This document shows, piece after piece, positions 9,199 to 17,055 of a DNA stretch of 64,000 nucleotides. Source of the DNA: Myxococcus hansupus (GTDB lineage: Bacteria > Myxococcota > Myxococcia > Myxococcales > Myxococcaceae); NCBI RefSeq assembly GCF_000280925.3, contig NZ_CP012109.1:5848501-5912500 (forward strand). Direction: 5' to 3'. Position 1 is the stretch's first letter, and each line of letters starts with the position of its first letter. The notes under the pieces were generated by a model. That model saw only the letters and a program-made list of their open reading frames with translations. It was not told the DNA's origin and ran no database searches. Both the position numbers and the translations under genes were made by a program.

Positions 9199-10518
9199 CT
9201 ACCGGTCGCCCAGCGCCATCCCCAGGCCCAGGCTCCACGAGAAGCCATGCGCCCAGGTGACGCCGGGCGGACGCAGCCCTTGGTAGAGCACCTCCGTGCT
9301 GGCGACAAAGGGGCCTCCGAGGGTCGCGTGGAATCGCAGTCCCACCGGCACACCCAGCCGCGCGCCTCCTCCTTCCCAGGAGCGCACCCCCAGGCCCGCG
9401 GAGGCGCGCACGTCCAGGCCGAACGCGTAGCCCGGCCGCCACGCCACCAGCGGTGGAGACAACACGGAGAAGGCCCACCCGCCCACGGGCCACGGCCGCG
9501 TCGGCGAGCCCCCGCCGAGGCCTCGCGTCCAATCCACCGACAACCCCAGGCCATGCGGCAACGGAAGCGAGCCGCGCAGCCCCGCGATGGGCGCCATCCC
9601 CCGTGCATCCGACGCAACGCCGCCCAGCACCTCCAACGACACTTCGGGCGAGGGACGAAACACCCGCAGGGCGACGAAGGGCGCATCGGGGAGCGAGGCT
9701 TCCTCGAAGCGTTGCGCAGCCCACGTCAGGAACGCGCCCGTGTACGCCACCGCCGCGGCCACCCGCGCATCCATGAAGGCAGCGGGCGCTTCGGGAGGAA
9801 TCCGCCGCGTCTTCCCGTTCCAACGGACCTCGCGCAGGCCAAAGGCGTTGCCCACCGGCCCATAGACACCAAAGGCGCTGGGGGACGCGGCGTCGGGCTC
9901 GGACCAGAAGGCGCTCCACGGCATCGACGTGCCGTCATCGGTGTGCAGGACCTCGGTCCGCACCGCCGCCAACGTCTCCAGCGCCAGCGCGTGCTGCGCA
10001 TCGGCGCCGGAGAGCGGCGTCACCTCGCGCGGGGGAAGCCGGGTCAACGCGCCGCGAACACCGTAGCCCTCGAAGCGGTCCGTGAGGCCATGGTTCACCG
10101 GCACGACGTGCGGCGGAGACGCCATGTCCTCGAGGTGGTGTGCCAGATGGCCAGCCCGGTCCCACGCGCGCGCCAGGTCACCGTTGCGCGCCGCCTCCAT
10201 CGCGTCGTCCCACAACGCGCCCACCCGTGCATCGGAGCCCCGGCGCAGTGAAGTGCCAAGGCGCCCCTCCGGGCGATAGAAGTGGTGCCAGCCCGTCCAC
10301 TTCACGTGGAGGTTCAGGTCCTCCGCGGTGGCGCCATGCACCACCGCGCTCCGGTACTCGGCCAACCCGGGCGCCGAGCCCGAAGCGGTGGCCGCGTCGA
10401 TGGCGGCCTCGGTGAGCGCGCGGTGGTCCTGCACCGAGAAGGCCCAGGCCCTAGGGGCGAAAAACCCACTCAGCAGCACCACGGCGAGGAAGAGTCCCCA
10501 GGGCGTCGGACGGCGCAT
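9199..10518 (-). CDS. phospholipase C/P1 nuclease-like secreted protein
   Basis: Secreted protein of 439 residues with a classical signal peptide (RRPTPWG, hydrophobic core, cleavage near ARAWA-FS at 26). The next ~250 residues look like the zinc-dependent phospholipase C/S1-P1 nuclease helical fold: His32 in VQDHRAL, WHHFYRP at 77, and GHLAHHLEDMASPPH (123-137) with the His-x3-Asp spacing of metal ligands. The last ~130 residues are rich in alternating Gly/aromatic beta stretches (GLRGSLPLPHGLGLSVDW, FSWSLGLGMALGDR), perhaps an outer-membrane or beta-sandwich module. Start ATG 10518 is chosen because it begins the signal peptide; the upstream frame is Arg/Gly-rich and unconvincing. Substrate unknown. 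Confidence 0.7.
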   Translation of the reverse strand: MRRPTPWGLFLAVVLLSGFFAPRAWAFSVQDHRALTEAAIDAATASGSAPGLAEYRSAVVHGATAEDLNLHVKWTGWHHFYRPEGRLGTSLRRGSDARVGALWDDAMEAARNGDLARAWDRAGHLAHHLEDMASPPHVVPVNHGLTDRFEGYGVRGALTRLPPREVTPLSGADAQHALALETLAAVRTEVLHTDDGTSMPWSAFWSEPDAASPSAFGVYGPVGNAFGLREVRWNGKTRRIPPEAPAAFMDARVAAAVAYTGAFLTWAAQRFEEASLPDAPFVALRVFRPSPEVSLEVLGGVASDARGMAPIAGLRGSLPLPHGLGLSVDWTRGLGGGSPTRPWPVGGWAFSVLSPPLVAWRPGYAFGLDVRASAGLGVRSWEGGGARLGVPVGLRFHATLGGPFVASTEVLYQGLRPPGVTWAHGFSWSLGLGMALGDR

Positions 10519-10607
10519 CGCAGGGGCCACCAACCCCGGCCCGTGCGAGCACGTTCCCCGGGAGGACAGTCCCTGCTTCGGAGGCCCGCCCACCAGGCAG
10601 CCGCCGC

Positions 10608-11462
10608 CTACGCGGCCTCGCGTTCCGGCATCGGCTCGGCGGGGGCCTCCAACTTCGCGAGGTGGGCCCGCGCCAGGGCCAGATTGTCGTTGTCCAACGG
10701 ATGGAAGGACGGGCGCAGGTACTGCGTCAGGCCGCCGCCCAACACGCGAAACAACACCGGGTCCTTCTTGTGCGCCCGCCACAACTCCCGCAGCAGGCCC
10801 ATCCACCCCAACCCCCGCTCCTGCCGCAGCAACGTCACCGTGGCCGCCAGCCACAGCGCGAAGAGCGACGTCACGCCCAGCACCATGCCGAGCACGCGCA
10901 ACCCATAGCCCGGCGCCACCTTCTTCAGCACATCGAACGCCACGGCCTTGTGCTCGATCTCCTCCGCGGCATGCCATTCGATGAGGTTGCGCATCGCCGG
11001 GTGCCCGTCCGCGAACACGCCCAGCCGCAGCGTGTGCTCACCCATCAACGCCGTGTAGTGCTCCAGCGCGGCGGTGATGGACAGGCGCAGCGCGGGGGAC
11101 AGCGCCCCGTGGATGAAGGTCCAGAGGAAGGACTCGTAGCGCCGCATGAAGCCCTGAAGCTCGAACCCCTGCGACTCCAGCAGCTCGATGTAGTCCTGGT
11201 GCTCGCGCGCGTGTTTGCCCTCCTGCGCGAAGAATGCCTTCACCTGCGAGCGCAGTTCCGGCGCGTCACCCAGTTGCGGCAGGTAGTAGTTGACGCTGCG
11301 CACGAAGAAGCGCTCGCCCTGGGGGAAGAGCATGTTGAGCCCGTTCCACAGGTGGGTGGAGCCAGGGCCATTGCGATGCCAGATGCGGGGGAAGCTCGAA
11401 TCGAAGGGGAACTTCAAATGGAGTCGAGGCTGGATGCGTCCGGCGTCGGGGGATGGGGCCAT
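10608..11462 (-). CDS. metal-dependent hydrolase family protein (COG3687-like)
   Basis: A 284-residue all-helical protein resembling the predicted metal-dependent hydrolases of Pfam PF10118. Putative metal ligands are FFAQEGKHAREHQDY near residue 85 and EWHAAEEIEHKAVAFDV near 170. A hydrophobic stretch near residues 205-225 could anchor it in the membrane. ATG 11462 is used; an alternative TTG at 11498 would overlap the stop of the upstream acyltransferase-like gene (TTGA), suggesting co-translation. The two genes probably form an operon. The true activity of this family is poorly known. Confidence 0.7.
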   Translation of the reverse strand: MAPSPDAGRIQPRLHLKFPFDSSFPRIWHRNGPGSTHLWNGLNMLFPQGERFFVRSVNYYLPQLGDAPELRSQVKAFFAQEGKHAREHQDYIELLESQGFELQGFMRRYESFLWTFIHGALSPALRLSITAALEHYTALMGEHTLRLGVFADGHPAMRNLIEWHAAEEIEHKAVAFDVLKKVAPGYGLRVLGMVLGVTSLFALWLAATVTLLRQERGLGWMGLLRELWRAHKKDPVLFRVLGGGLTQYLRPSFHPLDNDNLALARAHLAKLEAPAEPMPEREAA

Positions 11463-11494
11463 TGAGGACTTTCGAGACGGAAGACCAGGAAGGT

Positions 11495-13003
11495 TCAACG
11501 ACGTGCGGGACGCGCCCGGCTGGCGGCCTCGGGGAGCAGCGCCGCCCGGAAGGCGAGCAGCCGCTCATGCGAGGCGAAGGGGCCGCTGCCCGCGAGCGCG
11601 GCGAAGTGGCGCTTGCGCACACCGGACGGGGTCGCGCAAAGGACCTCCGTCACGCAGAGCGCCACGCCCCCGCCAACGGCCGCGAGCGGCCGCATGGTGT
11701 TGAAGAAGAGGGAGGGATGCCGAACCAGCGCTTCATCATCGTCGACCTCCAGGGTGATCTTGGACAACAAGCCATTGCCGCCCAGCGCGGCGGGGACCTG
11801 CTTCAGCCACGGCGTGCCGGCGAAGGCGCGGGTGGTGAGTGACGGCAACCACCAGGGTAGCGACGGCGCGTACAACGTCGAGAAGATGTCCTCCAGAACG
11901 CCGCCGCCCCGCCGGGTCTGCTCCAGCACCTCCGCGACGTCGGCGGGTGTCACCGGCCCCGAGCGCGTCCGCGACGACACCACCGCGACACCGATGCGCC
12001 GCCACGGCTTCGCGATGACGCGCGGCGCCGAGGGCAGCACCGGGACGAGCAACGTGGGGTTGTCGACGGGGAACGCGTCCGCGCCCGTCCGCCGCATCGT
12101 GGCGAGCATCGCGCAGGCGAGGTTCCGGAAGTCGAGCCGCTCCGGCAGCTCCACGCGAAGCACCGGCGACGGCTCACCCGGCCCGGTGAGCCACGCGTCA
12201 GGCGCGGCGCGTCCACCCTGGCTCGGCAGCCCGTTGGCGGCGGCCAGCGACAGCGTTGCCATCGCCGTGCCGTCCATCACCAGGTGGTCGAAGCTCAACT
12301 CCAGCGACCCCGTCGCCGCGTCCACGCGCGCGCCCAGCCAGGCGCTCGAGGACAGCAGGTGGGAGGCCCACGCGCTGCCACTCCGCCCTGCCCGGTCCAC
12401 CACCACCTGCGGATGCAGGCCATCACGGCGAGCCTCCGCCCCGGTGCACGCGGGGGTCCGCGCCAGCAGCGTCGCCACCGCGCCGGCCGTCAGCGCCGCG
12501 TCATCCAGCCGCAGCCGGACGACCTGGAACCGGCCGTCGTCGCAGGTGACCGCGGCCGTGAGCACCTCCGGGTCGCTGACACGCTGACGCGCGTCGCGGC
12601 CCTCGCGGCCGAAGCGAGCCACCCAGACATCCAGGGGCTGATTGTGCCGGCGCACGGCCTGGAGGTCCCGGTAACAGCGCGCCACGTTCGCCAGCAGCAC
12701 CGAGGCCCACGCGCCACCGGACGTGTCCACGCCCAGCGGCTGCACCGTCATCATGATGCGACGCGAGCGGGACTCCGTGGACAGGAACTGCTCCCACGTC
12801 GTCAGCGCGTTCACCACACCGCTGGGCCGGCGCGAGGGGAACAGCCGCCGCCATGTTTCACACCCCCGCACGAGTCCATCGATGGCGTGACGCGCCACCG
12901 GATGGAAGTGCGGGAACTGGTGCGCCATCAACGCGTGCGCGTGTTCGATGACGCCAACGTCCTGGGCTTCAACCAGAGGTGAGGAGGGACTCGAACCGTC
13001 CAT
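11495..13003 (-). CDS. CoA-dependent acyltransferase-fold protein with HxxxDG motif
   Basis: A 502-residue protein not clearly placed in a named family. In its middle it carries FDHLVMDGTAM, the HxxxDG catalytic motif of chloramphenicol-acetyltransferase-fold enzymes (NRPS condensation, wax ester and 2-oxo acid dehydrogenase acyltransferases). FNTMRPLAAVGGGVALCVTEV near the C terminus would suit the second half of that fold. It likely transfers an acyl group from a thioester. No ribosome site is visible at the ATG at 13003; a start at 12928 is possible. It overlaps or abuts the downstream hydrolase-like gene, a likely functional partner. Confidence 0.6.
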   Translation of the reverse strand: MDGSSPSSPLVEAQDVGVIEHAHALMAHQFPHFHPVARHAIDGLVRGCETWRRLFPSRRPSGVVNALTTWEQFLSTESRSRRIMMTVQPLGVDTSGGAWASVLLANVARCYRDLQAVRRHNQPLDVWVARFGREGRDARQRVSDPEVLTAAVTCDDGRFQVVRLRLDDAALTAGAVATLLARTPACTGAEARRDGLHPQVVVDRAGRSGSAWASHLLSSSAWLGARVDAATGSLELSFDHLVMDGTAMATLSLAAANGLPSQGGRAAPDAWLTGPGEPSPVLRVELPERLDFRNLACAMLATMRRTGADAFPVDNPTLLVPVLPSAPRVIAKPWRRIGVAVVSSRTRSGPVTPADVAEVLEQTRRGGGVLEDIFSTLYAPSLPWWLPSLTTRAFAGTPWLKQVPAALGGNGLLSKITLEVDDDEALVRHPSLFFNTMRPLAAVGGGVALCVTEVLCATPSGVRKRHFAALAGSGPFASHERLLAFRAALLPEAASRARPARR

Positions 13004-13009
13004 GTACAC

Positions 13010-13327
13010 ATGTCCGCGCGGTCAACGGGGGGATGACCCACGACATCGGATCCGTAGCCTAGCGGACATGACACCTGCACGATCAGCCAATAGTGCGGTT
13101 TCACTGAGAGCCACGCTTTTTGACCTGACTGCGCGGGTTCTTGGTGACTCGCCGCACACCACGGCCCCATGGACCACACAGGTAGGGAACGCGCCACGCC
13201 GCGCCAATGTCAGACATTGAATCAATGCGACGCTGGCGACGCCCGCGCAACCTTGACGCCTCCTGGTATTCTTTGACAGCCCGACATTCCCGTGCACTGC
13301 CGCACGGGCCCGGAGCCAGGAGTCACC
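13010..13327. other. intergenic region, lower GC
   Basis: 318 bp between divergent genes, visibly less GC-rich than its surroundings. It holds a TTGACA at 13273 with no convincing -10, and a short 5'-tRNA-like match near 13051-13066 that does not fold into a tRNA. I see no gene in it. Confidence 0.4.
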
Positions 13328-13720
13328 ATGTCTCTCTCCCGCCGTCCGTTTGCCTGGAGTGCAGCCATCCTGTTGACGTTCGCGACCACCGCGGTCGCCA
13401 ACCCCATCAGCTCTGCACCGCAGGCCCTCTGCGACAACAGCGCCCGGCCCGCGCCCGGGGACCTGGGCGAAGAGGCCTCCGCCGGCATGTGCTTCGAGAC
13501 GTTCTGTGACGACGACTTCCACTGCCAGAGCGCGTGCCCCAGCGCGCAGACGGCCGCGTGTGTCAACAACGTCTGCGAGTACACGTACCGCACGGGCGGT
13601 GGTCCCGGCGGCGGCGGCCCCGGCCCCCTCTGCCACGCCATGCTGTGTTCGGATGACTACCACTGCCAGTGCAGAGGACATCAGGGCTACTGCGGTTCCG
13701 ACAACGTCTGTTACTTCTAG
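13328..13720 (+). CDS. secreted cysteine-rich protein with duplicated Cys motif
   Basis: A 130-residue secreted protein with a signal peptide (SLSRRPFAW, hydrophobic core, cleavage near TAVA-NP). The mature part contains two related units, CFETFCDDDFHCQSACP and CHAMLCSDDYHCQC, each ending in a GxxNVC/VNNVC element. A Gly/Pro linker separates them, so the protein probably has two disulfide-bonded knots. ATG 13328 follows CCAGGAG by five nt. No family recognised. It sits just upstream of a Cys-cluster protein, but that gene has its own ribosome site and the two look functionally unrelated. Confidence 0.7.
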   Translation: MSLSRRPFAWSAAILLTFATTAVANPISSAPQALCDNSARPAPGDLGEEASAGMCFETFCDDDFHCQSACPSAQTAACVNNVCEYTYRTGGGPGGGGPGPLCHAMLCSDDYHCQCRGHQGYCGSDNVCYF

Positions 13721-13814
13721 GCCGCTCGACGCGTCGTCACGCTCGTCAGGCTCCGGGAAGAAAGCCCGCGCCGGGGAGTCCCGGCGTGTCGCGGGACCTC
13801 TTTCCGGAGCCTTC

Positions 13815-14912
13815 ATGCCTCGCCTGCTCGACAGCCTGCCCCTCCTCTACCGAGACCTCCTCCCCCGCTTCTTCCAGGGAGACGTGGTGCCCGAGGAGAC
13901 CAAAGCCACGTGCTCCCAATGCGCCATGTGCCAGGACACCGCGCAGGGCACCGTCGAGTCCGTGGATGGCGTGAGCCGGATGTTCCGGCCGGACACCAAG
14001 TGCTGCACCTATTCGCCGCGCTTGCCCAACTACCTGGTGGGCGCGCTGCTGTCGGATGAGCGGCCGGAGCTGGCGGAGGGACGTCGCCGCATGGAGGAGA
14101 AGATCGCCAGCCGTGTCGGCGTCACGCCGCAGTGGGTGAAGCCGCCGGCCAAGTTCCAGTTCCTCTACAAGAACGGCCACCAGTTCTTCGGCCGCGCCGC
14201 GTCCCTGCGCTGCGCGTACTTCTCCCTGGACAGCGGCGGCTGCACCATCTGGCCCTACCGCGAGGCCGTCTGCTCCACCTTCTTCTGCAAGTACGTGGCG
14301 GGCGCGGACGGCCGCAAGTTCTGGATGTCCGTGAAGACGTACCTCACGCTGGCGGAAATCCAGCTCTCGCGGTGGGCGGCGCTCCAGCTCCTTCCCGACT
14401 ACGTCCTCTCCGGAAGAGACCGGGCGGAGACGCAGCAGGCGCCGCTCAGCGTGGAGGACCTGGATGACACCGCGCCGCCCGCCAAGGCCTACGCCGCGCT
14501 GTGGAAGGAGCACGCGGGCCGCGAGCTCGACTACTACCGGGACTGCTACCAGTTGGTGAAGTCGCTGCCGCCGGACGGGCTGGAGAAGCTGCTCGGCCTG
14601 GACGGCACCATCGAGCTGAAGACGCTGGAGACCCTCCACGACACCGCCGTCTCACCGCGGCTGCCGCGCACGCTCAAGCTCAACCCAGATGCCACCGTGC
14701 AGTGGCTCCAGGACGGCAGCGTGGCGCTGGGCGCCTACAGCGAGTTCGACGCCGTGGCCCTGCCCGGCGAGGCGTATGGGCTGCTGGTGGACTTCACCGG
14801 CCGCGAGCCCGTGACAGCCGTGCGCCAGCACCTGCGCGACAACAAGCAGGCCGACCTCTCCGAGGACGTGCTGCTGGAGCTGTACCGGCACCGCATCCTC
14901 GTGGAGGCGTGA
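13815..14912 (+). CDS. YkgJ-type cysteine-cluster protein
   Basis: A 365-residue cytoplasmic protein with the YkgJ-type Cys cluster (iron or zinc chelating) in its first half: CSQCAMCQD at 36-44, CCTY at about 64, then LRCAYF, GGCTIWPYREAVCSTFFC at about 135-160. The second half is helical, without a recognised fold. The start ATG 13815 lies seven nt after CCGGAG; the frame is open much further upstream but there overlaps the preceding secreted protein in another frame. Family members are annotated as putative Fe-S oxidoreductases without proven activity. Ends about 15 nt before the convergent neighbour. Confidence 0.78.
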   Translation: MPRLLDSLPLLYRDLLPRFFQGDVVPEETKATCSQCAMCQDTAQGTVESVDGVSRMFRPDTKCCTYSPRLPNYLVGALLSDERPELAEGRRRMEEKIASRVGVTPQWVKPPAKFQFLYKNGHQFFGRAASLRCAYFSLDSGGCTIWPYREAVCSTFFCKYVAGADGRKFWMSVKTYLTLAEIQLSRWAALQLLPDYVLSGRDRAETQQAPLSVEDLDDTAPPAKAYAALWKEHAGRELDYYRDCYQLVKSLPPDGLEKLLGLDGTIELKTLETLHDTAVSPRLPRTLKLNPDATVQWLQDGSVALGAYSEFDAVALPGEAYGLLVDFTGREPVTAVRQHLRDNKQADLSEDVLLELYRHRILVEA

Positions 14913-14928
14913 GCGTGCCCCGCCCGCG

Positions 14929-15702
14929 TCACGGCGGGTGGGACAGCGCGCCCAGCTCGCGCAGCAGCCGCACCGAGGACTGCGCGTGGCGCCACGCGAA
15001 CACCGTCTCCGACAGGTGGTCCGCCATCCAGGAGCAGAAGCCGGGGTCTCCCGCGTCCAGCCACGAGGCGGACTCCGACAGCTCCGCCTCCACCGCCTCC
15101 CACGCGCGGCGGTAGGCGCTGGCCGCGGTCATCAGCTCGGAGAGCGAGTGGGTGAAGGCATCCAGCGCGGCGCGCAGCTCCAGCGGCGCGCCCGGCTCCG
15201 CGCGGCGCGAGTCCCGCAACCGTCCCAGGTGGACCAGCAGGCCCTGCTCCAACGCGAAGGCGGTGCCCAGCCGCGCCTGGGCACCGTGCAGGAGGACTTG
15301 GAGGTCCTCACCCAGTTCGTGCAGCAGCTCCTCGTTGGAGCGCGCCACCGGGCGGCTCAGCCGCGTACACACCGCCTGCCAGAGGCTGCAGTAGCCCAGC
15401 AACTCCGCCACGCCGCGACGCACGTGAGGCGGCACGCGGTCCAGGAACTCGAGCGCGCACTGGCGCGCGGACGCGACCCACGGCCCCGCGCCGGGGCCCG
15501 CCTTGGCGACCTTCAAGACGCGCCAGGCCCACTGGAGCGTGGTCTCCGTGGAGCGGAACAAGGCATCACAGCCCGCGCTCAACGCGCCGGCGTGGCTGGC
15601 ATCCATCAGCGATGAGGACGGCGCGGGCGCGGGCCGGGGTTCCTCGCCGGAGTCACTCTCCACGAGGGACTTCCGTTCCGATGAACCGCGGTCCGGCGAC
15701 AT
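14929..15702 (-). CDS. uncharacterised helical protein
   Basis: A 257-residue, mostly alpha-helical cytoplasmic protein; no family recognised. It is rich in Ala, Leu, Arg and Glu, with several Trp in the C-terminal half (RRAWEAVEAELSESASW, CSWMADHLSETVFAWRHAQ). ATG 15702 follows a strong GGAGGCGGAG ribosome site; the open frame upstream to 15900 has no such site. It is convergent with the YkgJ-type gene, with a CCCGCC/GGCGGG hairpin at the shared end. The first 30 residues are polar and probably disordered. Confidence 0.65.
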   Translation of the reverse strand: MSPDRGSSERKSLVESDSGEEPRPAPAPSSSLMDASHAGALSAGCDALFRSTETTLQWAWRVLKVAKAGPGAGPWVASARQCALEFLDRVPPHVRRGVAELLGYCSLWQAVCTRLSRPVARSNEELLHELGEDLQVLLHGAQARLGTAFALEQGLLVHLGRLRDSRRAEPGAPLELRAALDAFTHSLSELMTAASAYRRAWEAVEAELSESASWLDAGDPGFCSWMADHLSETVFAWRHAQSSVRLLRELGALSHPP

Positions 15703-15916
15703 GCTCCGCCTCCCCAAACCCGATGGGCCAACCCCAGGTATCGCATGCCGTGCCAGCAAGCTCCAGCACCCCACGCGGGGAGGGTTCACGGGCATGCGCG
15801 AGGCCACGAACAGGCCCCAACTCCAGGGATTCAAGCGCGCGGCGTGTGACTCGAAAGCCACGGCCGGGCGTCCCACACGGAACGCCCGGCCCGCGCGCAT
15901 GGGCGGGCGCGCGCCC

Positions 15917-16354
15917 TTAGTGAATCGTGCGCTTGAGGCGACTCAGGCGCTCATGGGTCCGCTTCTGGGCGGGAATCAGCTCCATGCGCACGAAGCGGCG
16001 GGCCTCACCGTGGACCTGGTCCGCGTCCCGTTGGTAGTCGGCCAGGCCGTGGTCCTCCCCTTCCTCCAGGGCTTGGATGGCGGCCTTCTCGCCCAGCATG
16101 TCCGCGCCGCCCTGGACGAGCTTGGCGAAGGTGCCCCAGATGCCGGAGCCCTCCGCGGGCTCACCGCCCATCCTGAGGATGCGCTCGCGAATCTCCTCCA
16201 CGCGGTGCTCGTGGTCCTGCTGGCAGTAATCCAGCGCGTCGCGCGCCAGGTCGTCGGTGACGTGCCCGCGCGCCTGGCGATAGGTCTCCACCGCGGAGAT
16301 TTCACCGCGAAGGAACGAGTTCAGCGTCTCGACGTCCTTGTTCGTGCTCGCCAT
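15917..16354 (-). CDS. DUF2383 / PA2169-type four-helix protein
   Basis: A 145-residue four-helix-bundle protein of the DUF2383/PA2169 type, distantly ferritin-like. Regularly spaced acidic and His residues (RGEISAVETYRQA, CQQDHEHRVEEIRERI, MGGEPAEGSGIWGTFAKLVQG) match the family. ATG 16354 follows GGAGGCCATCG, so the longer open frame reaching 16876 is not used. Paralogues are often stress-induced with unknown role. It is divergent from the sulfur operon leader, with 256 bp between its start and the cys promoter. Confidence 0.8.
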   Translation of the reverse strand: MASTNKDVETLNSFLRGEISAVETYRQARGHVTDDLARDALDYCQQDHEHRVEEIRERILRMGGEPAEGSGIWGTFAKLVQGGADMLGEKAAIQALEEGEDHGLADYQRDADQVHGEARRFVRMELIPAQKRTHERLSRLKRTIH

Positions 16355-16400
16355 CGATGGCCTCCATGGGGTGACGAAATGAATCCGGCTTGCCGCAAAA

Positions 16401-16492
16401 GGTGATGCGCACCGGCAGATGGGCAACGAGGGCCCGCCCGCCCGCCTCCTACCAACGGCGCGCGCCGTGTTCACGCACAGGGGCGCATCACC
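16401..16492. repeat. widely spaced inverted 10-mers GGTGATGCGC
   Basis: GGTGATGCGC at 16401-16410 recurs as its exact complement at 16483-16492, in the divergent region between the DUF2383 gene and the cys promoter. They may be regulator half-sites or chance. Confidence 0.3.
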
Positions 16493-16610
16493 TTCGCGGA
16501 CGTCCCCTGCGTCCACCGCTGCACATCCGGACGCGAAACCCCGCGAGCAGGCGAACGTGCGACAGCTCCCGCGCCGGGAATCATGGCCGCGGACTTCCAA
16601 GGAGGGCGGG

Positions 16611-16639
16611 TTGACGCTTCCCCAGCCAGCCGTTAGCGT
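16611..16639 (+). promoter_or_regulatory. promoter of the cys leader/sulfate-assimilation operon
   Basis: TTGACG (16611-16616), 17-nt spacer, TAGCGT (16634-16639). The same hexamer pair with the same spacing recurs at 57573-57601. Transcription should begin near 16646, only a few nt before the leader ATG at 16650. Confidence 0.6.
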
Positions 16640-16649
16640 ACGGCCCTCG

Positions 16650-16742
16650 ATGACGCATCTGCCCACCCCGACCGCCGCGCTGTTCAGCCGCCGCTGCTGT
16701 CGGACGTGTTCGTGTTGTCGCCTGCCGGACCTGGGTTGTTGA
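16650..16742 (+). CDS. Cys-rich leader peptide 1 of the cys operon
   Basis: A 30-codon ORF (ATG to TGA) whose second half is packed with Cys: RRCCRTCSCCRLPDLGC, six Cys in the last 15 residues. It opens the transcript of the sulfate-reduction operon and is followed 47 nt later by an intrinsic terminator, the arrangement expected for ribosome-mediated attenuation sensing Cys-tRNA. No Shine-Dalgarno is present and the predicted transcription start is only a few nt upstream, so translation is probably leaderless or nearly so. Poly-Cys leader peptides that regulate sulfur genes are known from mycobacteria; I know of none described for this group. The peptide likely has no other role. Confidence 0.72.
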   Translation: MTHLPTPTAALFSRRCCRTCSCCRLPDLGC

Positions 16743-16789
16743 CGCGCAATCGGGAAGCGTTTCGTGGCTCCCTCTCGCGCAGTCCTCCC

Positions 16790-16830
16790 GGCCCGGTCTC
16801 CTGTCTCAGGAACCGGGCCTTCTTCGTTTT
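16790..16830 (+). terminator. intrinsic terminator of cys attenuator 1
   Basis: GGCCCGGT (16790-16797) pairs with ACCGGGCC (16812-16819), continued inside by TCCTG/CAGGA around a 3-nt loop with one bulged C. This 13-bp stem is followed by TTCTTCGTTTT. Upstream, 16751-16755 can pair with 16786-16790, and 16752-16758 with 16767-16772, giving possible alternative folds. Confidence 0.75.
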
Positions 16831-16856
16831 CCATCCTCTCCGCGCACCGCGACCCC

Positions 16857-16991
16857 ATGTCCTTCGCAGCCGCCAACGCCGCCTCCCAGTCCTCCGCGTC
16901 CCGTCTCGGGCGTGACGCCTCCCTCGGCGCGTGTTGCCGCTGCTGTGCGTGTCCGCCCCCCAGCGGGTGCCGAGCATCGAGAAGCGCGTAG
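16857..16991 (+). CDS. Cys-rich leader peptide 2 of the cys operon
   Basis: A second short ORF, 44 codons from ATG 16857, with the Cys cluster ACCRCCACPPPSGC (six Cys) near its end and TAG at 16989-16991. It lies between terminator 1 and a second terminator directly in front of the APS reductase gene. No ribosome site precedes this ATG. An in-frame GTG at 16764, six nt after GGGAAG, is an alternative that would give 75 codons and carry the ribosome through terminator 1. In either case a second Cys-codon cluster controls a second terminator. No separate promoter is evident, so the two attenuators appear to act in series. Confidence 0.68.
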   Translation: MSFAAANAASQSSASRLGRDASLGACCRCCACPPPSGCRASRSA

Positions 16992-17003
16992 TCCCCTTCT
17001 CGA
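16977..17003 (+). promoter_or_regulatory. candidate switch hairpin of cys attenuator 2
   Basis: TCGAGAAG (16977-16984) is exactly complementary to CTTCTCGA (16996-17003), an 8-bp stem spanning the leader 2 stop codon. CCTTC just after it (17005-17009) can instead pair with GAAGG (17035-17039) inside terminator 2. This gives a plausible antiterminator pairing. Confidence 0.55.
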
Positions 17004-17019
17004 ACCTTCCTGCTCGCGC

Positions 17020-17055
17020 GGCCCGCCCTCCCTCGAAGGCGGGCCTTTTATTTTT
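17020..17055 (+). terminator. intrinsic terminator of cys attenuator 2
   Basis: GGCCCGCC (17020-17027) and GGCGGGCC (17038-17045) form a perfect 8-bp stem with a 10-nt loop, followed by TTTTATTTTT. It stops 2 nt before the CGGAG ribosome site of the APS reductase gene, so it can only be an attenuator and not the end of an upstream gene. Confidence 0.88.

Noticed and set aside
12981..13066. tRNA-like pieces: a GGTTCGAGTCCC T-arm-like match on the minus strand and a CCGTAGCCTAGCGGA D-arm-like match on the + strand
   Set aside because: Neither extends to a full cloverleaf; the first has a mismatched T stem and lies in coding DNA, the second has no anticodon or T arm. The second could be a relic, but one partial match is not enough.
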